51,491 bases of DNA from Chara braunii (GCA_003427395.1 BFEA01000054.1:4151026-4202516); one strand, 5' to 3'. Shown: positions 22,978 to 34,985, numbered from the stretch's first letter. Translations and numbers: made by a program. Notes: generated from the letters alone by a model not told the origin.

Positions 22978-23580
22978 CTTTAAATTCAGTCTAGCGAATG
23001 TGCAATGGAAAGGGGGGGAGGGAGGGGAGGGATGGGATCAGGAAAGCCTTGAAAGAGACTACCACCTCCATTTTCATGATTGGACAAAAATTGTCTCCTC
23101 CACCCCATTACGACATCTCTCTGATTTCCCTGATCCTTTCCCGCCATCAGCAAGTGCAATGGTTGAGACTACTTGGTATGCAGGTGCTTAGTATTGTTAT
23201 CGTTTCTGATTTTCTTGCTCATTTTAGTTTTCTGGTTTCCAGTGTATGGGGGAAGGAAGAATTAGTGTGTAACAGTAAGCGCTTGGCGCTTGTTTTTAGG
23301 GTGAAGAGATTCTTCCCCCCACTCTTTCTAAAATCTTGCTCAGTTAATCCCCTGGATCCCAGGGCAATCAATGCTGGTAGAAACCTCCCACAACCTTTTT
23401 TTGATATGTTTCATTTTGTCTGTATATGGGACGCTGGACCCATTTTCCAGCAGGTGAGGCTCCCCACCAATAGATGGAGCCACCCCCCAGGTGCTAATGG
23501 TGTCTGCTCTTACCAGCAACACTAACATCAATGGGGAAGTTTGTTAAATAAATAAATAAATAAGTAAATAAATAAATAAA
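22978..23580 (+). mobile_element. LINE F, 3' end only
   Basis: Holds the last 60 codons of ORF2, the AGGGTGAAGAG block (23298), the complete three-hairpin tail (23334-23540) and an (AAAT)n tail (23545-23580). Strongly 5'-truncated insertion. Confidence 0.85.
22985..23191 (+). pseudogene. LINE F ORF2 C-terminus
   Basis: Reads SLERDYHLHFHDWTKI...DFPDPFPPSASAMVETTWYAG and ends at 23191. It parallels the last residues of LINE A (DYRLIFHEWTKVD...FPDPFPP) and LINE B. The reading frame is intact over this stretch, but it is only the terminal scrap of the protein. Confidence 0.8.
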
Positions 23581-23705
23581 ATCAATCTATGTAAGGGACG
23601 GTGGACCTGGTTTCCAGCAGGTGTTGCTCCCCACCAATAGATGGAGCCTCTCCCCAAGTGCTAGTGGTGTCTGCTCTTATCAGCACCACTAACACTGGTG
23701 GGGAT

Positions 23706-23740
<35 letters not shown>
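23581..23740 (+). repeat. free-standing LINE-type 3' tail (copy d)
   Basis: GGGACGGTGGACCTGGTTTCCAGCAGGTG-type core, CCAATAGATGGAGCC, GTGCTAGTGGTG with CACCACTAACAC (one mismatch) and a 28-base A run (23713-23740). It abuts the (AAAT)n tail of LINE F. Confidence 0.85.
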
Positions 23741-23742
<2 letters not shown>

Positions 23743-23744
23743 AA

Positions 23745-24393
23745 CAGCCTGGCAAAAAATTGCATCCCTGCAAAGGCAGGTAGACCCTCGCTGTTTGCCT
23801 ACGAATGATTGGATTATTGATCAGACATCTTTGGAACAAAAAAGGATTAGCAAGACCACGGTGCAAATTCTGTTCCACAGCATTTCGAGCAAGATACATT
23901 CCTGAGACTATTGAACACATTTTTCTCCGAGACCATTGAACACATGTTCCTCCAATTCTCAGGAGCTACATGGCGATGGAGATGGTGGGACTGGATCTGG
24001 AGCCCGTTGGTACATCTCATCCTTGGCCGTGAGACTGGCGGGTGTTGTTGTGTGAAGCCTGACACCTGGAGCATATGGACCCATTTACTCACAATTTCTT
24101 TAAATTTAGTAGGTGCGCGATCATCTGGGCATTGTGGAGGCGGCGCTGCATGCATGAAATGGAAGGGGCATGCCTAGATAGACCAGAATCCACTGATATC
24201 ATAAAACAACAAATACAAATAGACATCACAACAAGATGGGAAAGAACAAAGGATGTATGGAATTTCTTTTGTCCCCATCTGAAATTCTTCAAATTATAAG
24301 ACAATTCAGTGGCTGCTGGTTTGGGGGTGCACAAGGGCGAAGCATTGGCCAAATAAACTGGAGTGGGGCTAAAAAAAAGGGAATCGCTAGGGG

Positions 24394-24396
<3 letters not shown>
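23745..24396 (+). pseudogene. LINE G ORF2 C-terminal fragment
   Basis: Reads AWQKIASLQRQVDPRC, TNDWIIDQTSLEQK, then in other frames CKFCSTAFRARYIPETIEHIF, RCAIIWALWRRRCMHEMEG and IIKQQIQIDITTRWE, all collinear with LINE A (ASLQWQVDHRC, TNNWLIDRTSLEQ, AVIWALWCRRCTYEMEG). It contains a 25-bp tandem duplication (23904-23928, 23929-23953) around ATTGAACACAT. The fragment is cut at 24397 by the inverted tail copy e. Confidence 0.8.
23904..23953 (+). repeat. 25-bp tandem duplication inside LINE G
   Basis: GAGAC[T/C]ATTGAACACAT followed by TTTCTCC or GTTCCTCC, present twice in succession. It duplicates the HIFLQ-coding part of the zinc region. Confidence 0.85.
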
Positions 24397-24425
<29 letters not shown>

Positions 24426-24565
24426 GGGCAAACACCGCGAGTAAATGCTAGCGGTGATGATATGAGCCGACACCTCTAGAACCGTCGGGGAGGCTCCATC
24501 TATTGGTGGGCAGCAGCACCTGCTGAAAAATGGGTCCAGCATCCCTTGGATACATCTGTTCACTG
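24397..24565 (-). repeat. free-standing LINE-type 3' tail (copy e)
   Basis: A 29-base T run (24397-24425) is its poly(A) on the minus strand. The minus strand reads AAGGGATGCTGGACCCATTTTTCAGCAGGTGCTG-type core, CCAATAGATGGAGCC, and a diverged third hairpin. It interrupts LINE G. Confidence 0.8.
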
Positions 24566-25228
24566 TAATGAATTGTTGGGCCTGTGTCGTTAGAGTTCCT
24601 ATTCCGGAGCAACGTCTTTCCCTCAGGGTTGCATGAATGTCCCTTCCCTTTTGTCGAGCTCCTATTTCCTACTGGCGTAGCCCCATCCAGGATGATGCCA
24701 GTTGTCTTACTGGCTAAAGCTCGATCCCAGGTGTCTGCAACCACCTGTGGGACTAACATCCCATAATGTAAGCAATGTATGCAATGTGGGCTTGATTGTA
24801 TCATTTAGTTGTGCAGGCTGGGCGGTGAGCATCCCATCATTCGACCTGTACACTCTCTGTGCACTCTCAGTGGCATTCTATTGAACCATCCTGACGTCTT
24901 CCAGTATCACTATTAATACTGCGAGAAGATGCTAGTTGTTAGCTTCCAGTGACAATGTTACTACTACAAGTAGCTGCTAGCTGCTAACTCCTAGCTCTCT
25001 ATCACCATGTGTATGTAGAGTGTGAATGAGATCCAGATGTTGTGATTTGTGCAGAACTCAATATAAGTCCCAGGTGCTGCGATTTGTGGTGCTTCCTGTG
25101 GTACTTCCTGTGGTACTTCCTGTGAAACAAGCCTCCTGTGTGTATCATGTGTGTTTGATGTGTGTGTGCTGTTGGTATTTGTTAGTAGTCATTGTAAGTG
25201 TGAGACGCATGCTGCTGGTCTTGGTAAG
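24566..25228. other. no gene seen
   Basis: Spacer with a small tandem repeat of TGTGGTACTTCC (three units, about 25092-25125) and GTGT-rich sequence. No coding features. Confidence 0.5.
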
Positions 25229-25230
25229 CC

Positions 25231-25385
25231 TTTTTTTTTTTTTTTAATCGGTTGAACTGCTAGGGGTGGTGATGAGAGCATCCACCACTAGCAGCCCAAC
25301 TACTGGCTCCATTCTATTGGTGGGGAGCTGCACCTGCTGGAAACCGGGTCCAGCGTCCCTTAATACATATAAATCTGTTACATAA
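25231..25385 (-). repeat. three-hairpin LINE 3' tail of LINE C
   Basis: On the minus strand: AAGGGACGCTGGACCCGG, TTTCCAGCAGGTGCAGCTCC, and a third hairpin with stem positions 25257-25269 and 25282-25294 (CTGCTAG... with ...CTAGCAG, one mismatch). The outer pair is C-G here against G-C in copy a, so the pairing is kept though the bases changed. Confidence 0.85.
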
Positions 25386-25620
25386 CTTGAATAAAGTGTC
25401 AAGAAAATGAAATCTGCCTCTTCAGCCAAACCTTAGGCCGCCAGATACTTCTATTAAAACTAGCAGACCTATCTCATGACTTTACATTCTCGTGCAAAGT
25501 AGAATTTACAAAAAGTATCAGAAAATGAGATCTTGAATCGCTCCAAGATATCTTCATACTGATAGATATCTAGATATCGAACCTGAAGAGAACTCATATT
25601 TCTTTTGGGATTTAACGATA

Positions 25621-28600
25621 TTACATGGCATACCATTGCAAATCAACTAAAGCCAATTCAGAGGGAGGGAAGGGATCAGGGAAGCATTCCGGTGATCTGA
25701 GAGAGGCTCCTGGAGGAAGTGAAAACCAGTCACTGAAGCAAAGATGGAAGTCCCTCTTTAGGGGTTTCTCCTGTTTTTCCTTTCCTGACCATTTCATTTC
25801 TCCCAAACTTCCTCCTTCGGTTCCCCCCAGCCATTCCTGATTAAATTTTTGAATACATTTGAAAATATTTTTTTTCTGGTGGAGTAATTGTATCTTAGAT
25901 CGGACCTTTGACCAATGTGCCCGTATTTTTGTCTGCACAAATTGTATAATCAGCTCAGCAAATTCCTTTCCTTCTAATTTTACTTCTTCTCTTTCATGTA
26001 CACACCTTTTGTACCACAATACCCATACAATGGCTTTCCGTCCTAACTCAAAAAAGTTCATCTGAAATTATGAAAGTTGTGTGTCCACTGGTACCCATTG
26101 ACCCAAGAGAATGGCTTTCCAATCCCATGGCCAGTCAATTCCTGTCAGCCCCCTCCATATACAGTTCCATCTTCTCCAAAGTAGGATCGTTCCTGGGCAT
26201 TGAATGAACACATGTTCAATTGTCTCCCTGATCTTCTTATGGGGGAAAACAGATAGATATGCTTTGCACCATGGATGTGCCAGACCTCGTTGTTCCAAAT
26301 TGGTGTGATCAATGAGCCAATCATTAGTTGGTAAGCAACGATGAAGAATTTGCCATTGTAAAGAGGAAAACTTGGTTGGTCTTTTTTTAATTTATTGAAG
26401 AATTTAATATTTTTGATGCTTTGTGCGTCAATATTCAGATGTCTGGTCCATCGGTCTCTTATTACAGACGACACATCCACCCGAGGTCTTAACAAACGAT
26501 ATGTTGCCTTCACCGTTAGAGATTGTAGAGTGCGTGGTTTACTCATTTTCCCCGTTTGCCATACCCATTCATCTGGATCTATGGGAAGGTCCGGAATTGG
26601 GCATTGCGGTTGAAACACTCTTCATCCAGAGGTTGCTGACATAAAAATAACTCTAATTCCGAACATTTCCGTGAAAGGAAAGAACTCAACTTTATTGGTT
26701 GATGAAGGTCGGAGTAGGTGGTTAGTTGTCATTGTGAACAGGGCCGTTAAGACTCCTTCTTCTAATAGACTCATTATTTGTCCTACCTGCCAACATGATG
26801 GTTCGTGTGTAATCATTACAAAGTCTCCTTCCTGAAATTTTACTCATTTTCTTAATTCTCTAACCCATGCCAGTGGGATAGAACAAATGATGTAGTCCAG
26901 ATTTTGATCTAATTTGTGCGCGTATGTAATTGTTTTCTTAAGTTGATCAGAAGACTTCCACTCTTTTTTTTCCAGATCCCAAATGTCTTTAACCCGTATT
27001 ACTCCTTTTTTCACCCACCGAGACCAGGGAGGAGAAAAACTATTATACACGCAACCATTAGCATCCGTTATCCTTCTATTCCCAAATAGAGGTTGCATGA
27101 TGATTTCTTCAAAGCGTACGGTTGCAGATTTATCAGGAAGAGGTAGCTTTCTCCATGTCCTTAGTAGGGACACTCATAGGTTATCTAGGAGTAGATTCCT
27201 ACAGGCTGCTCCTCTTTCCCCTTCTATTCTTGAGTGGGTAGAGGGACGAGGGATATTCCAAAATAAGTTCTCTATCCAAGTAAGGGGATGTATTTCAGGT
27301 GGAGCTATCGGCGTCAGTTTCCTAATTTGTTGTAGAGCCAAAGGTTGCCAAGGCTTGTCCATACCTAAAATGAGATCAATCATCCATTGTAGTGACAAGG
27401 CTTGACATTGTAGGGTAGGGTCCAGGATTCCTAACTCTCCCCTCAATTTTGGTTTAATGAGGATGAACCACGCTACTCTAGGAATAACTCTCTCTAGCTC
27501 ATGATTCCCTCTCCAGAGGAAGACCGTCACCTGCTTTTGGAGGTGCTTGATTCGTGGTTTACTAATGGCCCAGATTGCTTATTTATACCATATTGAAGCA
27601 AAAACCACATTATTTATTACTAGTGATCTACCAAAAAGTGAAGTGTGTTGATTCTTCCATAGGTTCATTTTTTGTATCGCAGGTTTTAAAATTCAGTCGT
27701 CATTGGATATAGGTTTACCGGCGGCAGACAAAGATACTCCCAACACTCTCAGTGGGGCCTCTAGGGGCAACCATTGTACCTTGGGGACTTCAGGCGGCCG
27801 AACACCATTTGAGTGGATCCACCATCCTTGCGTTTTATTTCCCCAATTAACCACCATGTCTGAGAGTGTCGAAAACTTATCCAACAGATTTTTGATTTCC
27901 TCAATATTTGTCTGTGAGGCCTCCATTATGATCGTTAGGTCATTTGCAAACATTGAGGCTATCGATATTGCCTCTTTCGGTATACCTGAGATAGTTAGAC
28001 GTTTAATATTATGATTAGCTCTAAGGTTGGCACCCAGAGCCTCCATCACAATCACGAAAAGGAAAGAGGCCAAAGGGTCTCCTTGTCTAACTGATCTCTG
28101 TATATGGATTTCCGGAGACAGCAACCCATTCACAAGAATGCGTGAAGTAGCATTTGTATGGAGAATATTAACCCATCTACGCAAATTCGGACCAAAATTC
28201 AACCTTTGTAAACAAACGTCTAAAGAAACGTCAATCGACATGATCATATGCTTTTTCGAAGTCTATGAAAACCACCGCTGTATTCTGCTTAGATTGTCGC
28301 CCTACTTTAACCATTTCATTAATTAATAGGATGTTATCTTGTATGTGACAACCATTTATAAAACCTGTTTGAGAGGGATGGATTATATCGGCCATCACTG
28401 GAATCATACGATTTGCAAGAGTTTTCGCTAAGAATTTGTATACTACCGTTAGTAAGGTTATTGGTCAATAGTTTCTGATGTTTGATTTTTCTCCCTTCTT
28501 ATATAATAACGTGAGTATTCCTTGACTCACTATCTCGCTCATTTCACCAGTCTTCCAAACCTCTTTAAAGTACTGCATTAAGTCGGATGAAAGGATGGGC

Positions 28601-30176
28601 CACATGCTTTCCAAAAATTCCTTGGGAAGACCATCCACCCCCGGGGTCTTGTCTTCCTCCATTTGTATTAATGCCGTCCAGATTTCATCTTTGGTTAGGG
28701 GTTTTTCAATACTTTCACATTGTTCATCGGTAATGGACTGGAACAATGGTTCTAAGAAGAGGCGAGTGGTTTGTTCATCTTCCAGAGTACGAGTCGGGTC
28801 TTTTGATTATTTGAACAGGTTTTTAAAAAAGTTATAGACTTGCAGTTGAAGATACTGATACTGAGGGATCCAGAGAAACGTCTTGGTCACATATGATATT
28901 TATAGAGGAACGTTTCGCTCTTGATCGAGCCATAACAAAAAAGGATGTGTCCATCTGTCCTTCTGTTGTGAATTTTGACAACTTGCCTCTGATTAGTTGT
29001 CCGTGCCAACGGTGTTGCAAAAAAGACAGGAGCTGATTTCTGAGTTATTGGATATTGATAGTTTCTGAAGAGTCATTTAGATGATCCTGAGATTCGTAAT
29101 TTAAAATTTGTTCCTGAATTTGTATTTCTTGTAAATGTCTATTTTTTGTTTGTACTTCAGAAAATTCATTACATTTTCTTGCAAGAAAACACAATCCATT
29201 GTTGAACCAAGAGATATATGAATCTTTTTTTTTCTAACGTCGAGTGTCAATATTCCCATACATCTGCTAAATACTTTTTAAAGATATCATTTGATAACAG
29301 AGATGTATTTAGTTTGTATAATCCCCTTCCCTGATCTGTTTTTTTTTTTAGAGAAAGGAGGACTGAACACATTTTATGATCTGCCTCTATCCATGGGCTT
29401 TGTGGGAAAATTGCTGCCCCTATGAGAGTTCTCTCTAGATCTTTTGACATGAGGATGAGGTCTATTCTAGATCTGGATTGAAGGCGGTTACCTTGATTTC
29501 GTATGCACGTGAATAATCTTTCTCGTGGGAAAATTCTCCGGTACGAATCAAACAGACGTTCATTTTCGCACAAGGTTTGTATAATGTTCTCGTCCTCTTC
29601 TATATAAGGAGGACATGGAGAGGGGATCTTCCAACGATCCAACCATCTATCCGGAGCTGCATTGAAGTCCCCTGCCATAACTAAAGGGATCCCTTCCGGT
29701 ATCTGGCTTCTTATATCTTGAAAAAACTTAATTCTATCTTCAATTTCATTTGGTCCATATACATTGATCACACATATAATATCTGGTCAAATCGTAAAGA
29801 ATGGAGATATCCACCGTCCCTGCTCTTTATCTGGCACCCATTGGACTACTTGAGCTCTAGAGTCTGGTGATATTCAAATGGCTGTACCTGTTGACCCATT
29901 TCTTGAGGTCGGTGCAATAAGCTTGTTGAACGGCCATATCGTGTTATGAGCCCGGATATGAATGGGGGAATTGGTGAGATGTGTTTCCTGTATGCATATC
30001 ATGTCAGGCCACGATCTACCTCCCACACCTTTCAATTGTTCCAATATTGCTTTTTTTTTTATCGCATCTGTCGTAGCAAGGCCATTTACATTCAATGATC
30101 TGAGATTCAAGTCTTTTGTTTTGACTGCACTCTGCCAGGATGGGTTCTTTCCATAATAAGCTTGTATTGTTTCCAT
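25621..30176 (-). pseudogene. LINE C ORF2: endonuclease and reverse transcriptase
   Basis: Endonuclease: LNLRSLNVNGLATTD, ICIQETHL, INVYGPNE, MAGDFNAAPDRW, SRIDLILMS, EADHKM, all in family order; one stop after TGTAI replaces the Trp of LINE B (AIWLP). Reverse transcriptase: PGVDGLPKEFLE, NIRNY-stop-PITLL (CGA Arg in LINE B), FIDFEKAYDHVD (28270), RSVRQGDPLASFLF (28100). The active site is SMFANDLTI (27945), with Asn in place of the second catalytic-pair Asp. Then FLWRGNHELERV, GELGILDP, MQPLFGNRRI, the VKATYRLLRPR block, CKAYLS...HVFIQC (first Cys pair altered), and a C-terminus CFPDPFPP ending at 25621. Not functional. Confidence 0.88.
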
Positions 30177-30229
30177 CTTTACCTCATCTTATTATAAAAG
30201 AACCACCTTCCTTAGTGTTTTTAGTGTTT

Positions 30230-31190
30230 TTAGGGACGCATCCAAGAACCGTTGTCCAAATCTACAGCAGTCTGTAGGATGCCTCTTCGCAGCAAAATGC
30301 TGAGGAAGGCAAGAATGTCTGAGGCCGACCACACCACATTTGCTTTAATCTTAAGACTCTGTAAATCAAGCAAAGCTGCGTGGGAAAACCATCTCAACCC
30401 TGCCTTTTTCTGTTCCTCAAATCGAACAAACACGTCCCTTTTCGCCATTTGAGCCTTGTCACCTGTTTCTGTAAGGGTTGCTTGTGGTCCAGGATCGTAG
30501 TGTTTTAACAGGAAATCACGCATATCCCGTTTGAACGTACGATCCCCTACACTTTGGTATTCGACATATGTTGACCATCCTCTCAGAGTGACACCCCCAT
30601 ATTGGTCTTGACCTATTGGTGCCTTTGTAAGTCCCAATGCCCGACTTTGCTCGTGCATCTTGATCGTATGTAGAGACGTCATGACTTTCAACCGGCTCAA
30701 TCCCAGCTACCATATTGCCTTTGGGGACCCCTTCCTGACCAGTAGGGGGAATAAGGAGGGGGAAGGCGGGGGCAGGAGAGAGGGTGGCAGGGGTTTAGAG
30801 AAGGGTATGAAGGTCCAGAGGGCCAGTAGGGGGATAAGGGGAGAGGGGAGTACGAAGGCTTATGGAAGGGGCGAGATATCAGGGACCAATATGAAGTCAG
30901 TTGGTTAAAACTGGAGAGAGAAGTGGTCAAGGGGAAGGAACTCCCACTGGGCTTCCGTGGACAACCATGGCTGCCATTGCAGGTTTTGAGATTGGTCTAG
31001 CCTGCATAGCCTGTGGTTCGGGTTCATCCATTTGGTCTGTAAGTTAACCAGTAGTTGCTTCTTTTTGGGTTCTTCCAGCTCGTTTTGGAGCCTGTTTTGT
31101 AAGTTCCTCCAGACTGTTTGTGTTTCTCGCAATATAATGTCCGCCATCGTGGTTCTCGCTTGGATAAATCCGAATGTGTGTTGTCCTCTA
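30230..31190 (-). pseudogene. LINE C ORF1 remnant
   Basis: The frame 30700-30230 carries GVTLRGWSTYVEYQSV, a KRDVFVRFEEQKKAGLRWF segment and the conserved ORF1 end LLDLQSLKIKANVVW / ILLRRGIL, matching LINE B at 17723-17908. Upstream, after a GGA-rich stretch (30740-30860), another minus frame (31150-30905) reads ADIILRETQTVWRNLQNRL and WNEL-like helical sequence that may be the N-terminal part. No zinc knuckle was found, so the middle is probably deleted. Confidence 0.6.
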
Positions 31191-31530
31191 TCGTCTCTTG
31201 AAAAGGGACTACCACTCGGTGTTCCATGAATGGTCAAATATAGACCCCTACATTCAAATTCGTCCTCTGGCAGACTTCCCTGATTTTTTCCCTCCGCACT
31301 CCAAGAGCATTGTGCCACAAAGTTGGTTTGGTGTGGAGGTGTTTGTTGATGGTCTTGTTCTGTTTGTTGTTTTCTTGCTTAAAAAGAAAACTTTTAGTTA
31401 AGTACTGGTGTCCTAGGTTAGGGTGAAGAGGTACACAAACTTTTTTTTATGGACTCTGTCATGACCAAAACTGTTATGTTCATATGGGAAGTTGGGTCCG
31501 GTTTCCAACGATTTCTAACGTAATACGCAA
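31190..31530 (+). pseudogene. LINE H: ORF2 C-terminus and 3' untranslated remnant
   Basis: Reads LLKRDYHSVFHEWSNIDP...LADFPDFFPPHSKSIVPQSWFG, then a 3' region with the family's TAGGGTGAAGAGG block (31417) and a diverged GGGTCCGGTTTCCAAC core (31493). It faces LINE C head-on at about 31190. Confidence 0.75.
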
Positions 31531-31589
31531 GGGGGTGTGGCCGGAACGGCGGCGCAGCGTTGCCGGGGGCGCAGCATCGCCGGTCCAGT

Positions 31590-31685
31590 AAGGAAACTAC
31601 CGTGTCCAGCGTCCCATAGATACAACCATATCCACAGTAATTGGCACAAAACTGGGAACCGGGCCCAGCGTCCCATAACGAGTAC
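31590..31685 (-). repeat. two LINE-tail core fragments
   Basis: Minus-strand TATGGGACGCTGGACACGG (31600-31620) and TATGGGACGCTGGGCCCGG (31660-31680) are 60 bp apart. Only the first part of the tail core is present in each. Confidence 0.55.
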
Positions 31686-31829
31686 GTTCAGAAAACTTCA
31701 GAAAACTTCATCAGACACTTTCAAGAAAATGAGACAAGGAGCTACTAGAAAACTTTAGCTCGGAACTATTGGAGCTACCTCAGACATGTTTATGACAACT
31801 TCATGAAAAATTTCAGAAACGACTTGACT

Positions 31830-32330
31830 TGGAGTAAACCCTATCGATCCGCTTTGCCTCACTTCGGCAAGACTGACTGCAGCGGAGTCACCATCTCTAC
31901 TGCTGCTATGCCATACTCCCATCCTACCAGCTAGCCCCCTAACTGGTAGGACGCATGATAACGCATCCTATTCTCCCACTCACCTTATTAACTTTTACCG
32001 TCGGTCCAGAAGCAAGAGAATAGGCCACAAAGGTCCTACGATTGTTCCGAAAACTTTGAAAATCCACACCCACCCTTCCAACGTTCTCCAAAACTGTCGT
32101 ACACTTCTGTCGCGCTCTTCCAGGTCTCACACCCCCACTTTCTGGTGGGATACAGGGCAACGCAACTCACCCCAGCTCCGACCAGCGTCGTCCCAGCAGC
32201 AACCCTTAGTTGGGTGTCGAAAGCGGCGTAGCTGAGTATGGGGCTAGCCCGGATGAGGTTGGCTATGGCGCTGGGTGGAAGTTTTGGATTCTTGGTGTGG
32301 ATCCCTCCTCCCTTTTTCAACGATGCTATT
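31830..32330 (-). repeat. family X, copy 3 (modules reordered)
   Basis: Minus-strand blocks match two separate parts of copy 1: the CTACCAG...CTGGTAGG hairpin with GAGATGGTGACTC and AAGTGAGG (31850-31990), and ACGACGCTGG...GGAGCTGGGGTGAGTTG followed by GTTGCCCTGTA (32110-32190). Their order is the reverse of copy 1, so family X is modular or tandem in origin. No coding features. Confidence 0.65.
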
Positions 32331-32334
32331 CCAG

Positions 32335-33640
32335 GTGGTGGATGGGCGGTTCTGCTGTTGACTTGAATCCCCTGTGATGACTAGTTGACAGGCTCGACGA
32401 GGTTGTGTCACGCCATCCATCGGCCTGTTGGGTTAAGGATGGTCGTTTAGGCCTTCGTGTTGCTAGTCTTGTGGTCGTAGATGACAGTTGATGCCTTTGT
32501 AAGTAGCGGGTGGAGGGGGGCTTGGTGTCTTCTCTCCCGAAGGTGCTGGAGTAGGGTTTAAGTGAAGGAAGGTGGTTGAAGGGGGGGTGGAGGGGGCTTT
32601 TCGGTTGACTCTACACGGTGTACTATACGAGCACAAGCCAGTGCTCTTCTTCTACTGGTTCTCCTAGCTCTATTTCCCTGTGGAATCCATACTAGTCGAA
32701 GAAACTTCTCAGCCACTCAAACGTAATTGGATAAGGTGGATCGCTTGAGTTAAGGGGAGGAAGAGGATGGGAGACTCACCTCTGGACTACGGTAAAGTGG
32801 ATGAGATTCCTCTCCGGCTGTAGTTTCGTGGATGTGTCGTTGTTTTTGCCCTGCTCGCGGTGTGTTTTGTTCTGGTTGACACCGCTCTCTTCTCTGGATA
32901 TGGCGCATTGCTGGGTGGATGGGTTAGGGCGGCGGGTTACCGTGTGTGGAAGTAGGATTAAACGTCGTTGTAATATGGTGCGTGAGAGGCGGTTCGCCGA
33001 GGAACAGCTGGGCGGCAGGTGAGTGGGGTATTTTGGGACTGGCATAAGGTGATTTACCTAACGGCCACACATTTTCTTTCATCATATTCTTAATTTCAAA
33101 AAGGTTTAACCCTGACAGTCTCTCAATCGTACTTGTGAGCACTATATTGATTCTGTAGTTTCTTAAACTTAAAATTCTTCACTTGGTATTTTTCGTGAGT
33201 TGTTTCTAATCTTTTCCTATGATAACCCCTTTAAAACACGATCTACATGATTTTTTGTTTTGACAAAATTGAAAATTTTAACCAAATCTCGATTGTCTCT
33301 CAATGATTCATGTAATTGGTCGATCTGGAAACGTTTTTCTGAGTATGATTTCTAATATGAAATACGTATTTTCTGTGCAAAATTCCTAATTTAAAATTCG
33401 TAAATTAGAGTTTCGCTCTGATTCCAATGAAAGATTACAAGTTTGATTTATAAAAGGTTTTCTCAAAGTGAGATTGATGTCTTATGTTTATTCAACCCTG
33501 ATCCAATTCTAAATTCGGTGTATTCCCCTATATTAGTACGCTCAAGCTTGGACTCTTATTCGTTGAATTCGATATTTGATTTCATCTGTTTGAAGGATTT
33601 CAAAAATAGGTCACAATTGAGTCTCAGACTATAATACTGT
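32335..33640. other. no gene seen
   Basis: GT/GA-rich on the plus strand to about 33030, then AT-rich. Frames up to about 90 codons show no recognisable features. Confidence 0.45.
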
Positions 33641-33679
33641 AGGGTTTAGGCTCATAAGTGTTGATTGAATTATCCCATT

Positions 33680-34985
33680 CAGGGTTTGAGCCCTTCTTTG
33701 CGAGGGTTATGCAAGGTGGGAGGTGTAACCCTTGAGAGGGTAGGGCGGTATGTGGGTTTGTCCTCTTCTGGGTCAGGCTAATTTATGTCAGATCAGCTAC
33801 GGCGGTTGGGAGAGAGGACAAGGGGTCGCTGTTGAGGTGAGAGATTGGCAAGTGTTTCACTTGGAGGGGGTGGGACATGAGGGAAGGGAGATCTCCGGCT
33901 CTGCGGAGGCATACTCTAGGGGGTATTGTATGTTGTTGAGGGAGCAGGAGTGATTTAGGGCGTTGTTCTAAACTGGGGCTGAGAGGTGAGGGGGCACCTA
34001 CCAGTGGAGGCAGTGAAAGGGCATGAGGTCGTTTTTTGGGGGGAGGAGGAGTAAGACGCTCGGTTTCTTGTGAGCCTTTTACATCCAGCAGAGACATGAA
34101 TGGGGGCATGATTTTCCATGGAGAAAGAAGTAGTTCCCTCCCGTCCTCTCTTATTGTGAGAATAATAGGTGCTGATTGCTTTATATGGCTTCGATTCCTG
34201 CGTGTTATAAAAAGAAAAGATCTTCTAATTTGTCTTGACGCTTAAATTCATGAGGTACGTAATCTAGACTTCGAAATTATAGTCATTGTGTGCTAAGATT
34301 CAATTTTTGATTGTTTGATCTTGATTTGCGTGAGCACCCCTGATTTCTTAAGAGTAATTTTCAAATTTTAACCCAATCTCTTTTGATCCTCTGATTTGTC
34401 TTGATGCTTAAATTTATGAGGTACGTAATCTTGATTTCGAAGTTCTAGTCACTGCGTGTTCCGATTCAATTTCTGATTGTTTGATCTTGATTTGCGAGTT
34501 TTTGAAATTCCATTTGTTTTGGGCTATTGAATCTGCATGGAAGTATCTCCTTTAGGGTTGGAGCCCCTCCCTGCGAGGGTTATGCAGGGTGGGTGGTGTG
34601 ATCTCTGAGAGAGAGGGGTGGTTTTGAGGGTTTGTCCTTTTCTGGGCCACGCTGATTTTTTGGTCGGATCAGCTATGGCGGTTGGGCAGAGAGGACAAGG
34701 GGTGTTGATGTCAGCATGGTGAGATGTTGTAGGGTTGTTTCACTTGGAGGGGGTGGGGCAGGAGGGAAGGGGGATCTTCGGCTCTGCGGGGCATACTTTA
34801 GGGGGTACTGTATGCAACTGAGGGAGCAGAAGTGACATTTAGGGGGCTGTTCTGAATAGGTGCTCCCCTCTAGGTGAGGGGGCGGTTCCCCGCGGAGGCA
34901 GTAATCAGACAGGGGGTCGTTTTTTGAGGGAGAGGAGTAATCCGTTTTGGTTTTTGTAAGCCTTGAATAGGTACTCCCCTCTTCT
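33680..34985. repeat. family X leader, duplicated with a period near 875 bp
   Basis: The segment from GAGCCCTTCTTTGCGAGGG (about 33688) is repeated from GAGCCCCTCCCTGCGAGGG (about 34562): both continue with GTTATGCA, a TTTGTCCT block, GGATCAGCTA[C/T]GGCGGTTGG, TTTCACTTGGAGGGGGTGGG and CGGCTCTGCGG. Between them, a 166-bp tandem repeat (first near 34225, second near 34391) carries CTTAAATT[C/T]ATGAGGTACGTA and GATTGTTTGATCTTGATTTG. Confidence 0.75.

Larger units (their letters stand above)
25229..31190 (-). mobile_element. L1-like LINE C, long minus-strand copy
   Basis: Minus-strand order: ORF1 remnants (31190-30230), ORF2 endonuclease (30176-29247), reverse transcriptase (28746-27693), C-terminal regions (27530-25621), a 3' untranslated region and the three-hairpin tail ending in poly(A) (T run at 25231-25245). 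It is the best-preserved LINE of the window for the endonuclease, yet has several stops and frame changes. ORF1 is shorter than in LINE B, so the 5' side is probably truncated or deleted. Confidence 0.87.

Noticed and set aside
32036-33142. Frames of 60-94 codons on both strands
   Set aside because: No domain, no homology to neighbours, and partly within family X modules.
33640-33660. TAGGGTTTAGG resembling a plant telomere repeat
   Set aside because: A single partial occurrence, not tandem.
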